Below are positions 38,235 to 46,862 of a stretch of 64,000 bases of DNA, piece after piece. The stretch is from Candidatus Rokuibacteriota bacterium (GTDB lineage: Bacteria; Methylomirabilota; Methylomirabilia; Rokubacteriales; CSP1-6), in the NCBI GenBank assembly GCA_003220265.1, contig QHRW01000116.1, positions 32,609-96,608 of the forward strand. Reading direction: 5' to 3'. The stretch's first letter is position 1. The number at the start of each line of letters is the position of its first letter. The notes under the pieces are model-generated. The model saw only the letters and a list, made by a program, of their open reading frames with translations. It did not search any database and was not told the DNA's origin. Both the position numbers and the translations under genes were made by a program.

Positions 38235-39929
38235 TCAGCCCTCGATGCCATGCGGCGGGCCGCCCGCCGGCACGTCGCGCTCGGCGACGGCCACGAGGCC
38301 ACCGGCCAGGAACCCGCGCAGCTCCTCGTCGCTATGGCGCCCGGCGAACTCGCGGAAGCTCTCGTCGGGCTGGCGATCGTCGAGATACGTCCGCAGCAGG
38401 CGCTCGATGGCCGCCGGCGCCTCGCTGGCGGCCACGCGATAGCCGACGGGGCGCGCCACCGCCTGATGACGGCCGACGGCGCCGCCCACGCAGAAGTAGT
38501 AGGCGTCCACCAGCGCGCCATCGACCTTCAGCTTCTTGCCCTCGAGGCCGATGTCGGCGATCCAGTGCTGGCCGCACGAGTTCGGACAGCCGGTGACGTG
38601 AATCCTCACGTGGCGGTCGAAGCCCGGCAGGCGCGTCTCGAGCGCGTCGACCAGCCAGCCGGCGAAGCCCTTGGTCTCTGTCAGCGCGAGCTTGCAGAAC
38701 TCGCTGCCCGTGCAGGCCACGGTCCCGCGGCGGAACGGGGAGGCATCCAGGGGAAAGCCGGCGGCCTCCACCTCGCGGGCCAGCGCAGCCGTGCGCGACC
38801 GTGGCACGTCGAGGATCAGGAGATTCTGCATCGTCGTCGTGCGCACCTCGCCGGAGCCGTAGCGCTCGGCGAGCTCGGCCACCGCGCGCATCTGCACGGG
38901 CGTGATGCGGCCGCGCACCACCGGCAGTCCCACGTAGGCGAGCCCCTCCTGGCGCTGCGGGTGGATGCCGACGTGGTCGCGGTAGACGTCGTCGGGTGCC
39001 GCCGTGGTCACGCCCGGCGCCAGGCGGAAGCCGATCCGGTCTTCGAGCGCGGCGAGGAATTTCCCGGGCGTCCAGCCGCCGGTGAGGAAGAGGAACTTCA
39101 GGCGCGCCTTCTCGCGGTTCTGCCGCAGCACGTCGCTGTCACGGAAGATCTCCGAGATCCCGCGCACGACGGGCACCACCTCGCGCCAGCGCACGAAGGC
39201 GTCGAGCGGCTCGGCCAGGTGCGGGTCGGTGGAGAGACCGCCGCCCACGCGGACGGTGAAGCCGACCTCGCCGGTGGCCGGATGGCGCGTCGCCGTGAGA
39301 CCGACGTCGTTGATCTCGGGATAGACGCACCACGCGCGGCAGCCGGTGATCGTCACCTTGTACTTGCGCGGCAGGTTGTAGAAGTCCGGATTGCCGTTGA
39401 GCAGCCGCGTGACCTCGTGCACCAGCGGCGAGGCGTCGACGAGCTCGTCGGCGTCGACACCGGCCACCGGGCAGCCGGTGACGTTGCGCGTCACGTCCCC
39501 GCACGCGCCGAGCGTCGTGATGCCGGTGCGCCACAGCGTCTCGAAGACGGTCGGCAGGTCCTCGAGCGTCACCCAGTGGAGCTGAACGTTCTGCCGCACG
39601 GTGAGATCGGCCACGCCCCGCGCATGGTGCTCGGCGAGCGCGGCGATCGCGCGCAGCTGGTGGGCTTTCAGCGCGCCGTTGGGGATGCGGATGCGCACCA
39701 TGAAGTAGGGCACCGACTTGCCCTCGCCGCCCTTGCCGCCGATCGCGCCGACGCCGTCGCCCTGGCTGTAGATACCCCACCAGCGGAAGTACATGCCCCA
39801 CTCCGGCGGAATCGACGCATGTCCTTCGCGCGCGAACCGCTGGATCTCGGCGTAGGCATCCCACGGATTCAGCGCCTGCTTGAGCCGTTCAGCGCGCTGC
39901 GCTTTCGTCTCTTTCGTCGCCTCGCTCAC
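38235..39929 (-). CDS. Siroheme-[4Fe-4S] nitrite/sulfite reductase
   Basis: 564 aa, ferredoxin-type, with two repeated NIR/SIR halves. Cluster ligands are C-x5-C in ACTGSEFCKLA and C-x3-C in VTGCPNSCGQHW. The ALTETKGF region and GGLSTDPHLAEPLDAFV are typical of assimilatory NirA/Sir. Nitrite and sulfite reductases cannot be separated with certainty from this. I set the GTG start at 39929 because GGAGG lies 5 bases upstream; the longer frame to 40037 overlaps the zinc-ribbon gene. Confidence 0.92.
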   Translation of the reverse strand: MSEATKETKAQRAERLKQALNPWDAYAEIQRFAREGHASIPPEWGMYFRWWGIYSQGDGVGAIGGKGGEGKSVPYFMVRIRIPNGALKAHQLRAIAALAEHHARGVADLTVRQNVQLHWVTLEDLPTVFETLWRTGITTLGACGDVTRNVTGCPVAGVDADELVDASPLVHEVTRLLNGNPDFYNLPRKYKVTITGCRAWCVYPEINDVGLTATRHPATGEVGFTVRVGGGLSTDPHLAEPLDAFVRWREVVPVVRGISEIFRDSDVLRQNREKARLKFLFLTGGWTPGKFLAALEDRIGFRLAPGVTTAAPDDVYRDHVGIHPQRQEGLAYVGLPVVRGRITPVQMRAVAELAERYGSGEVRTTTMQNLLILDVPRSRTAALAREVEAAGFPLDASPFRRGTVACTGSEFCKLALTETKGFAGWLVDALETRLPGFDRHVRIHVTGCPNSCGQHWIADIGLEGKKLKVDGALVDAYYFCVGGAVGRHQAVARPVGYRVAASEAPAAIERLLRTYLDDRQPDESFREFAGRHSDEELRGFLAGGLVAVAERDVPAGGPPHGIEG

Positions 39930-39957
39930 CTTCGCCTCCGATTCCTTGGACGCCCGT

Positions 39958-40140
39958 TCACCCGACGTACTTGAGCGGCACCTCCACCCACGCTTTACAT
40001 CGGGGACACTTGGCCGTGACCCGGCCGGTCGGCCCATCCACCTTTAGAATGGCGTTCCGGATCACGACCTCCTCGGGGCTGCGCACGAGGAGGGTCGCCC
40101 GGCAGGTGGGGCAACGGCCACGGTCCTGGCTGATCTCCAT
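39958..40140 (-). CDS. Small zinc-ribbon protein
   Basis: 60 aa from ATG 40140, with CPTC near the N-terminus and CPRC in the middle (KCPRCKAWVEVPLKYVG), a rubredoxin-like ribbon of the kind found in small RNA- or DNA-associated proteins. Function unknown. An upstream ATG (40158) lies inside the promoter, so 40140 is the start. It precedes the reductase operon by 28 bp and may be its first gene. Confidence 0.7.
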   Translation of the reverse strand: MEISQDRGRCPTCRATLLVRSPEEVVIRNAILKVDGPTGRVTAKCPRCKAWVEVPLKYVG

Positions 40141-40147
40141 GGTGGGG

Positions 40148-40177
40148 AAAATACCCATTGTCGATCGGTATTGTCAA
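40148..40177 (-). promoter_or_regulatory. Consensus promoter giving a leaderless zinc-ribbon transcript
   Basis: TTGACA (40177-40172), 18-base spacer, TATTTT (40153-40148), then seven bases to the ATG at 40140. This is the only site in the window with a full consensus -35 and the start codon at the expected transcription start. Confidence 0.75.
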
Positions 40178-40234
40178 GAGTATCCTGGGCGTGGTCTAAA
40201 GAGGGTCGTAACCAGAGAGAAACAGGAGGGTCAC

Positions 40235-40870
40235 ATGTCACTACGGCTCGGAGATACCGCCCCCGACTTCACGGCCGAGAGCACCCAGGGCAAGATCCAG
40301 TTCCACGACTGGATCGGCAGCTCGTGGGCCATCCTCTTCTCGCACCCGCGCGACTTCACGCCGGTGTGCACGACCGAGCTCGGCTACGTCGCCCGGCTGA
40401 AGCCCGAGTTCGACAAGCGCGGGGTGAAGGCGATCGGGCTCTCCATCGATCCGGTGGACTCCCACGCCAAGTGGTCGGACGACATCAAGAGCACGCAGGG
40501 GCACGCGCCGAACTTCCCGATCATCGCCGACCCCGAGAAGAAGGTGGCGAACCTCTACGGCATGATGCATCCCGCGCACGACGAGGTGTACACGGTGCGG
40601 ACGGTCTTCGTGATCGACCCCAAGAAGAAGATCCGCCTGCTGATCACCTACCCGCAGACCACCGGCCGCAACTTCGACGAAATCCTGCGCGTCATCGACT
40701 CCCTCCAGCTCACCGACGCCCATCGAGTGGCGACCCCCGTGAACTGGAAGCAAGGCGAAGACGTCATCATCGTCCCCGCCGTCACCGACGACGAGGCCAA
40801 GCAGAAATTCCCCAGCGGCTGGAAAGCCCTCACCCCCTACCTCCGCCTGACCAAGCAGCCCTCGAAGTAA
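40235..40870 (+). CDS. 1-Cys peroxiredoxin (Prx6 subfamily)
   Basis: 211 aa thiol peroxidase. The peroxidatic Cys lies in HPRDFTPVCTTELGYVARL (the P-x3-T/S-x2-C motif). The Prx6-type C-terminal extension (TTGRNFDEILRVIDSLQL, then VIIVPAVTDDEAKQKFP) is present, and there is no second resolving Cys in the usual place. ATG 40235 follows AGGAGGG. A plus-strand promoter may share the 40170-40200 region with the divergent zinc-ribbon gene. Confidence 0.94.
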   Translation: MSLRLGDTAPDFTAESTQGKIQFHDWIGSSWAILFSHPRDFTPVCTTELGYVARLKPEFDKRGVKAIGLSIDPVDSHAKWSDDIKSTQGHAPNFPIIADPEKKVANLYGMMHPAHDEVYTVRTVFVIDPKKKIRLLITYPQTTGRNFDEILRVIDSLQLTDAHRVATPVNWKQGEDVIIVPAVTDDEAKQKFPSGWKALTPYLRLTKQPSK

Positions 40871-41013
40871 CCAGCAACGAAGCGAGGCGGCCCGCGCGCG
40901 CCAACCCCGCGCGACGCCGCCTCGCCTCACGCCAATCCTCGCGACGCGCGCAGCTGAGGTCGCCATCCGCCCGCTCTCGGGCGAGCGCAGCGAGCCGATT
41001 CGATCGGTCTCGC

Positions 41014-41155
41014 GACGAGCGAACCGAGGTCGCGATCTCGGACAAGCGAAGCGCTTACCCGCCGCCCTCGAGACGAGCGCAGCGAGGTCGCGATCTCGGA
41101 CAAGCGAAGCGCCTGCCCGCCGAGCCTCGGGACGAGCGAAGCGAGGTCCCGATCC
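41014..41155. repeat. 58-bp tandem repeat, about 2.4 copies
   Basis: Units begin GACGAGCG at 41014, 41072 and 41131 and share the block GAGGTCGCGATCTCGGACAA followed by GCGAAGCGC; the third copy is partial. An earlier degenerate unit may begin near 40980. Confidence 0.8.
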
Positions 41156-41178
41156 GACGACCGACCGCGCACCCCGGG

Positions 41179-41291
41179 CCGCTCAAAAGTGGCCAGATGC
41201 TAGGCGGCGCGAGGACCGCAGCGAGGCGTACGCCGCGTACGCCGCAGCGAGGACCACAGCGCCAACGACGCAGATGGCCGCTTTTCAGCGG
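41179..41291. mobile_element. MITE-like element with 22-bp terminal inverted repeats
   Basis: Left end CCGCTCAAAAGTGGCCAGAT... (41179-41200) and right end, reversed, CCGCTGAAAAGCGGCCATCT... (41291-41270) match at 18 of 22 positions. The 69-bp interior has no gene and its own imperfect repeats (GCAGCGAGG...CGTACGCCG). The ends resemble termini (AAAAGTGGCC) I associate with transposons of high-GC soil bacteria, so it may be a deletion derivative. Confidence 0.65.
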
Positions 41292-41338
41292 TCCGCCGCC
41301 AACCAAACGGCGGACGCCACGCGCGCGCCGCCGCCGCG

Positions 41339-42250
41339 CTAAACCTTCAACCGCGGGTCCAACGTATCCCGCAGCCCGTCACCAAACAGGTTGATCCCCA
41401 GCACCGTCACCAGAATCGCCAGCCCCGGAAACGTCGCCAGCCACCACGCCGTCGAGATATACACCCGGCCATCCGCCAGCATCCCACCCCACGTCGGCGT
41501 CGGCGGCTGCACCCCCAACCCCAGAAACGACAGCGCCGACTCGATCACGATCACGCGCGCCATATCGAGGGTCGCGACGACCAGCCACGGCGTCAGCGCA
41601 TTCGGCAGGATGTGGCGGATCAACACGCGGCCGTCGCCGCTGCCCAGCGCCAGGGCCGCCTGCACGAACTCGCGCTCGCGCAGCGACAGCACGGCGCTGC
41701 GCACGATGCGCGCGTAGACGACCCACGAGGACACGCCGATCACGGCGATGATCGTCTTGAGGCTCGGCCCCAGCACGCCGATCACCGCGATGGCCAGCAG
41801 GATGAACGGAAAGGCGAGCTGGATGTCGGCGAGCCGCATCAGCACGTCGTCCACGCGGCCGCCGAAGTAGCCCGACACCAGCCCCGTCATCATGCCGATG
41901 ACCCCCGAGATCACCACCGCCGCGAAGCCGACCATCAGCGCCGGCCGGGCGCCGTAGATCACGCGGGCCAGCAGATCGCGGCCGAGGTGGTCGGTGCCGA
42001 GCGGGTGCAGCCGGCCGGCGGCATCGCGGAAGCCCGGCGCCTTCAGCCGCAGATCGCCGAGGTCCTGCTCGATGGGATCGAACGGCGACAGGACCGGCGC
42101 CGCCACTGCGGTGATCACGACGAGCACCACCACGGCCAGCCCGAACAGCGCCGTGCGACGCGTGGACAGCCGCCGCAGGAAGACCAGCCATTCGGCCCGC
42201 TCGGCCCGCGGCTCATCGGCCAGCGCGATCGCGCGCGCGTCGACGCTCAT
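41339..42250 (-). CDS. ABC transporter permease, DppC/OppC type
   Basis: 303 aa, six predicted helices with a long N-terminal segment. PFDPIEQDLGDLRLKAPGF and HPLGTDHLGRDLLARVIYGA are the DppC signature; EAA loop: QAALALGSGDGRVLIRHILPN. It imports peptides, nickel or similar with DppB. The 20-bp gap to the dppB-like gene indicates one transcript. No ATPase or binding-protein gene is nearby. Confidence 0.9.
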   Translation of the reverse strand: MSVDARAIALADEPRAERAEWLVFLRRLSTRRTALFGLAVVVLVVITAVAAPVLSPFDPIEQDLGDLRLKAPGFRDAAGRLHPLGTDHLGRDLLARVIYGARPALMVGFAAVVISGVIGMMTGLVSGYFGGRVDDVLMRLADIQLAFPFILLAIAVIGVLGPSLKTIIAVIGVSSWVVYARIVRSAVLSLREREFVQAALALGSGDGRVLIRHILPNALTPWLVVATLDMARVIVIESALSFLGLGVQPPTPTWGGMLADGRVYISTAWWLATFPGLAILVTVLGINLFGDGLRDTLDPRLKV

Positions 42251-42269
42251 GGGCGCACGTGTCGAGCGC

Positions 42270-43190
42270 TCATCGTGTCAGGCGAATCCTCGGATCGAGG
42301 TAGGTGTAGATCAGGTCCACGAGCAGGTTGACGACCACGAAGGTCGTGGCCAGCAGGAACACCGAGGCCTGCACGACCGGATAGTCGCGGTTGTAGATGG
42401 CCTGCACGCTCAGCCGGCCCACGCCGGGCCACGCAAAGATCGTCTCGGTGATGACCGAGCCGCCCAGCAGCGTGCCCAGCTCGATGCCCACGATGGTGAC
42501 GATGGGGATGGCCGCGTTCTTCAGCGCGTGCTTCCACACGACGGGCGGGTCGCTCACGCCCTTGGCGCGCGCGGTGCGGATGTAATCCTGGTTGAGCACC
42601 TCCAGCATCCCCGAGCGGGTCAGTCGCGTGATGCGCGCCGTCGTGAAGAGCCCGAGCGTGACGGCGGGCAGGATCAGGTGCTCGAGGCCGCCGCGCCCCG
42701 ACGAGGGCAGGAGCTGGAGCTGCACGGAGAGCAGCAGGATGAGCATGATGCCCAGCCAGAACGTGGGCATCGATTGGCCCAGCAGCGCGATCACCGTGGA
42801 GACGTAGTCGAGCGCCGTGTTGCGGCGGACGGCCGAGACGATCCCCGCCGGAATGGACAGCACGAGGGCCAGCAGCAGCGCAGCGCCCGCCAGCTCGAAG
42901 GTGGCGGGCATCCGCTCGACGACGAGGCCGAAGGCCGGCTCGCCGTGGCGCACCGACTGGCCGAAGTCCCCGCGCAGGGCGCCGGCGAGGAAGCGCCAGT
43001 ACTGCACGATGAACGGATCGTTGAATCCCATCGCCTCGCGGAAACGGCGGACGTCCTCGGGCGTGGCCTCGGGCGAGAGCAGGACCAGCGCCGGATCGCC
43101 GGTGAGGTGCAGGATCAAGAAGACGACGAACGAGACGCCCAGCAGCACCACCAGCGACTGCCACAGTCGCCGGAGCAGGAACGTCCTCAT
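42270..43190 (-). CDS. ABC transporter permease, DppB/OppB type
   Basis: 306 aa. N-terminal FLLRRLWQSLVVLLGVSFVVF, SVRHGEPAFGLVVERMPAT, the EAA loop RTARAKGVSDPPVVWKHALKN and C-terminal DYPVVQASVFLLATTFVVVN are standard for OppB/DppB. The ATG overlaps the rlmD stop (ATGA), an unusual coupling of a tRNA/rRNA methylase to a transporter pair. Confidence 0.9.
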   Translation of the reverse strand: MRTFLLRRLWQSLVVLLGVSFVVFLILHLTGDPALVLLSPEATPEDVRRFREAMGFNDPFIVQYWRFLAGALRGDFGQSVRHGEPAFGLVVERMPATFELAGAALLLALVLSIPAGIVSAVRRNTALDYVSTVIALLGQSMPTFWLGIMLILLLSVQLQLLPSSGRGGLEHLILPAVTLGLFTTARITRLTRSGMLEVLNQDYIRTARAKGVSDPPVVWKHALKNAAIPIVTIVGIELGTLLGGSVITETIFAWPGVGRLSVQAIYNRDYPVVQASVFLLATTFVVVNLLVDLIYTYLDPRIRLTR

Positions 43191-44545
43191 GCGCGCGTGA
43201 GACGGGCGACGGCCTCGATGTGCGGAGTCTGGGGGAACATGTCGACCGGCTGCACCCAGTCGAGCCGGTAGCCCTGGCGCACGAGATCGCCGACGTCACG
43301 GGCGAGCGTGGAGGGATTGCAGGACACGTAGACGATGCGCGCCGGCGCCAGCGCGGCCAGCGCCGAGAGCGCCTTGGGATGAAAGCCCGCGCGCGGCGGA
43401 TCGGCCACGACGACCGACGGCCGCACGCCGTCGCGCGCCAGCGCCGGCAGCACGTGCCGGACCTCGCCGGTCAGGAACGTGCAGTTGGCGATTCCGTTGG
43501 CCTGCGCGTTGCGGACCGCGTCGGCGACGGCGGCCGGCGCCAGCTCGATGCCGTACACGTGGCGCGCGCGACCGGCCAGCAGCAGGCTGATCGCGCCGGT
43601 CCCGGAGTAGAGGTCCAGCACCGTGTCGTCGCCGCCGAGCTCGCAGGCCTCCGCCACGATCGCGAAGAGCCGCTCGGCCTGGGCGGTGTTGGTCTGGAAG
43701 AACGACGCCGCCGACACGCGGAAGCCGACGCTCCCCAGCTTCTCGGTGATGTGATCGCGGCCGAGCAGCAGGTGCTCCTCGCTGCCCACGGCCACGCTCG
43801 CCTTCTTGTCGTTGACGTTGAGCACGACGCTGGTCGTGGCCGGCACCCGCGCGCGCAGCGCCTCGGCCACCGGCACCAGCGTGTCGACGTCGGGCGCGGA
43901 GGCCACCACGTTCACCATGGCTTCGCCCGTTCGCTGCCCCTCGCGCACGGCCGCGAAGCGTAAGAGCCCCCGCTCGGACTGGGGGTCCCACACCGAGAGC
44001 GCGCGCTCGCGGACCTGCCGGCGGAGCTCGTCGAGCAGCGCATTCATCGTGTCGGACTGGAGCAGGCACCGCTCGATGTCCAGCACGACGTCGTAGCGCT
44101 CCGCCTGGTGCAGGCCGATGACGGGCCCGGGGCCGGCGATCGTGAACTCCATCTTGTTGCGGTAGCCGTAGGGCGCCGGCGCCGCCACGATGGGCCGCAG
44201 CTCGAACGGCGTCAGCCCTCCCAGGCGCGTGAGGCAGTCGCGCACCTGCTTTTCCTTGAAGGCGAGCTGGGCGGGATAGGCCAGGTGCTGCAGGCGGCAG
44301 CCGCCGCAGGACCCGAAATAGGGGCACGGCGCCTCGACGCGGTCGGGCGACGGCGACAGCACCGTGTCGATGACGCCGCGGCCGAAGCGCCCGCGGGCCT
44401 CGGTCACCCGCACGCGCAGGCGGTCGCCTGGGAGCCCTCCCCGGACGAACACGACGTAGCCGTCCGCCCGGCCTACCCCTTCACCGCCGAAGGCGAGGTC
44501 GTCGACGACGAGCTCCAGCAGGTCGCCGCGCTTCGGCTTCGCCAT
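43187..44545 (-). CDS. 23S rRNA (uracil-5-)-methyltransferase, RlmD/TrmA family
   Basis: 452 aa. TRAM domain (LVVDDLAFGGEGVGRADGYV), a [4Fe-4S] site with CPYFGSCGGCRLQH, SAM motif DLYSGTGAISLLLAGRA, DPPRAGFHPKAL, and the catalytic Cys in YVSCNPSTLARDV. RlmD (U1939) or RlmCD assignments are both possible. TATAGT lies 10 bases before the ATG, back-to-back with dciA. Confidence 0.9.
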   Translation of the reverse strand: MAKPKRGDLLELVVDDLAFGGEGVGRADGYVVFVRGGLPGDRLRVRVTEARGRFGRGVIDTVLSPSPDRVEAPCPYFGSCGGCRLQHLAYPAQLAFKEKQVRDCLTRLGGLTPFELRPIVAAPAPYGYRNKMEFTIAGPGPVIGLHQAERYDVVLDIERCLLQSDTMNALLDELRRQVRERALSVWDPQSERGLLRFAAVREGQRTGEAMVNVVASAPDVDTLVPVAEALRARVPATTSVVLNVNDKKASVAVGSEEHLLLGRDHITEKLGSVGFRVSAASFFQTNTAQAERLFAIVAEACELGGDDTVLDLYSGTGAISLLLAGRARHVYGIELAPAAVADAVRNAQANGIANCTFLTGEVRHVLPALARDGVRPSVVVADPPRAGFHPKALSALAALAPARIVYVSCNPSTLARDVGDLVRQGYRLDWVQPVDMFPQTPHIEAVARLTRA

Positions 44546-44620
44546 GATTCACGCCACTATAAACGAGGACTTCGAGGCGTTCGAGGACTTCCAAGCTGGT
44601 CAGCCGCGGGGCCGGGGGAG

Positions 44621-44626
44621 TATCAT
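44621..44626 (+). promoter_or_regulatory. -10 element of leaderless dciA
   Basis: TATCAT, then eight bases (no Shine-Dalgarno), then ATG 44635. Confidence 0.5.
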
Positions 44627-44634
44627 AGCGATTC

Positions 44635-45105
44635 ATGAAGAGCGGGCCTCCGCGCGCCGTCGGAGAACTGCTGGTGAGCGCGCTGCCGCAGCTCGCGGAT
44701 CGGCTGCTGGTGCAGCGCATGCGGCGGACGTGGAGCGCCCTGGTCGGCGCCGACGTCGCGCGTCGCGCTCAGCCGCAGGCCCTGGTGAACGGCTGTCTCT
44801 CCATCGTGGTCGACAACTCCCCGTGGCTGCACGAGCTGACCCTTCGCGGTCCCGATCTCACCGCGCGCCTGCGGGCGGAGTTCCCCGCCGTGCAGATGCT
44901 GCGCTTCAGCCTCGGCGCCGCCGCGGCCGAGGAGGTGGCGGCCGAGGCGCGGCCCGCCGCGCGACGCTCCCGCCTCACCGACGACGACACACGCGCCATC
45001 GACGCGGCCGCCGCTGCGATTTCCGATCCGACGCTGGCCGCCAGCGCGCGCCGGTTGCTGGCGCGGGCGTGGCCGCCGCCGCCGGTACGAGGTACCGAAC
45101 GATGA
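44635..45105 (+). CDS. dciA: DUF721 protein, DciA-like helicase loader
   Basis: 156 aa. The core MRRTWSALVGADVARRAQP and NGCLSIVVDNSPWLHELTL is the DUF721 KH-like domain; the C-terminal tail is disordered and Ala/Arg-rich. DciA is the ancestral loader of DnaB; no dnaC or dnaI is seen here, so it is the likely partner of the intein-bearing DnaB. ATGA overlap with the TPR lipoprotein downstream. Confidence 0.87.
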   Translation: MKSGPPRAVGELLVSALPQLADRLLVQRMRRTWSALVGADVARRAQPQALVNGCLSIVVDNSPWLHELTLRGPDLTARLRAEFPAVQMLRFSLGAAAAEEVAAEARPAARRSRLTDDDTRAIDAAAAAISDPTLAASARRLLARAWPPPPVRGTER

Positions 45106-46862
45106 CAGTCCGGGCTGTTGTGAGCCTCCTCCTGCTTCTTGCCGGCGCCATGGCCGGGTGCGCGACCACGCCGTTCGGCCCCGCGGCGCTGGACGCGGGT
45201 GACCGGCCGCGCCGGTCCACGTCGCGTGAGCGGGACATGGCGGCCGAGGCGTACTACCACTACACGGTGGCGCAGATGGCGGCGCAGGCCGGTCGCTTCA
45301 AGGACGCGCTGCCGCCGATGGAAGAGGCGCTGCGGCGCGATCCGAACTCGGCCTACCTCTGGTCCCAGCTCGCGCAGTGGCTCGTGCGCGCCGAGCAGCC
45401 GGCCGAAGCGTTGACCGCCGCCCGCAAGGCCGTCCAGCTCGAGCCCAACGATCCGCAGCCGCACATCACGCTGGCGGAACTGCTGCGTGCGCAGAAGAAG
45501 TATCCCGAGGCCGAGGCCGAGCTCGAGAAAGCCATCGCGCTCAATCCGAGCGCCGACGAGGCCTACCTGACGCTGGCGCGCTACCAGGTCGAGCAGAAGA
45601 CGCTCGACCGCGCGCGCGCCACGCTCCTGCGGCTCACCGAGAAGCAGCCGCGCAACGTGCAGGCGCAGTTCCTCCTCGGTCGCCTGGCCATCGAGGCCGA
45701 GCAGTGGGACGAGGCCATCGCGCGGCTGTCCCGCGCCGTCGACCTCGACCCCGACCACGACGGCGCCTGGACCGCCCTCGGCTACGTGTACGAGTCCCAG
45801 CACCGCACCGACGACGCCATCGACATCTACCGGCGCGCAGTGAAGGCCAATCCCGACAACCCGGCCTTCGTCGAGCGGCTGGGCGATCTGCTGATCCGTC
45901 TCGGCCGCTTCAAGGAGGCCGAGGGCGAGGTGGAGGCCCTCGCCGAGCTGGCCCCGCGCGACCCCAGGGTGTGGATGAAGCTCGGCGCCGTGTTCTACGA
46001 GCAGAAGCAGTGGGACAAGGCCGGCGAGGCGTTCCGCCGCGTGGTGCTGCTGGAGCCCTCCAATCTCCGCGCGCGCTACTTCCTGGCCACCACCTACATG
46101 GATGCCGGCAAGGATGCCGAGGCCCAGGCCGAGCTGGAGAAGATCCTCAAGGCCGATCCGCGCTCGATCGACGCGCGCGTGCAGCTCGGGTTCCTCTCCG
46201 GCAAGGCCAAGAAGTACGACGAGGCCATCGCGCTCCTGCGCGAGGCCGTCAACATCGACCCCAAGCGGCCCGAGCTCTTCCTCTATCTCGGCACCGCCTA
46301 CTTCCGCGCCAAGGAATACGACCGCGCCGCGCAGACGCTGCAGGAAGGGCTGACGCTCGACGAGAAGCAGAAGGACCTGCACTTCCAGCTCGGCGTCGTC
46401 TACGAGAAGCAGGCGAAGTTCGAGGAGGCGGTGCGCCAGTTCCGCCAGGTGATCACGCTCGATCCCAAGCACGCCGAGGCCTACAACTATGTCGGCTACA
46501 TGTACGCGGAGAAGGGCCAGGATCTCGACGAGGCCGTCCGGCTCATCAGCAAGGCCCTGACGCTCGAGCCGGAGAACGGCTACTTCATCGACAGCCTGGG
46601 CTGGGCCTACTACCAGCAGGGCAAGTATCCCGACGCGCTCCGCGAGCTCAAGCGCGCGGTCGAGAAGGCCAAGGAAGACCCGGTGATCTTCGAGCACCTC
46701 GGCGACGCCTATCAGAAGAACGGGCACGACGAGGATGCCGCCAAGGCCTGGGAGAAAGCGCTGCAGCTCGACCCCGCCGCCGACGGCGTCAGGAAGAAGC
46801 TCGACGACGCCCGCGCGCGGCTGCGGCGCGCCCAGGGTGACCGCTCCAAGGCCTCGCAGTAG
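45102..46862 (+). CDS. TPR-repeat lipoprotein
   Basis: 586 aa. Signal peptide with lipobox AGAMAGC (Cys about residue 19), then roughly 14 tetratricopeptide repeats of the pattern W..LG..Y......A...Y..A....P (for example DKAGEAFRRVVLLEPSNLRA, DEAIALLREAVNIDPKRPEL, PDALRELKRAVEKAKEDPVI). An envelope scaffold anchored by lipid, probably to the outer membrane. Followed with overlap by another lipoprotein; the pair may work in envelope assembly, but no specific partner is evident. Confidence 0.9.
   Translation: MTVRAVVSLLLLLAGAMAGCATTPFGPAALDAGDRPRRSTSRERDMAAEAYYHYTVAQMAAQAGRFKDALPPMEEALRRDPNSAYLWSQLAQWLVRAEQPAEALTAARKAVQLEPNDPQPHITLAELLRAQKKYPEAEAELEKAIALNPSADEAYLTLARYQVEQKTLDRARATLLRLTEKQPRNVQAQFLLGRLAIEAEQWDEAIARLSRAVDLDPDHDGAWTALGYVYESQHRTDDAIDIYRRAVKANPDNPAFVERLGDLLIRLGRFKEAEGEVEALAELAPRDPRVWMKLGAVFYEQKQWDKAGEAFRRVVLLEPSNLRARYFLATTYMDAGKDAEAQAELEKILKADPRSIDARVQLGFLSGKAKKYDEAIALLREAVNIDPKRPELFLYLGTAYFRAKEYDRAAQTLQEGLTLDEKQKDLHFQLGVVYEKQAKFEEAVRQFRQVITLDPKHAEAYNYVGYMYAEKGQDLDEAVRLISKALTLEPENGYFIDSLGWAYYQQGKYPDALRELKRAVEKAKEDPVIFEHLGDAYQKNGHDEDAAKAWEKALQLDPAADGVRKKLDDARARLRRAQGDRSKASQ

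Larger units (their letters stand above)
40871..41338. other. Repeat-rich intergenic region after the peroxiredoxin
   Basis: 468 bp without a credible gene. Holds, in order, a GC-rich stretch of degenerate GCGAGCG/CGAAGCGAG words, a 58-bp tandem repeat (41014-41155) and a MITE-like element (41179-41291), then the end of the dppC-like gene. The amino-acid pattern of every open frame here is low-complexity Arg/Ser/Ala. Confidence 0.7.

Noticed and set aside
40871..41338. CRISPR array in the repeat-rich gap
   Set aside because: The 58-bp units are contiguous without unique spacers, and no cas genes are present.
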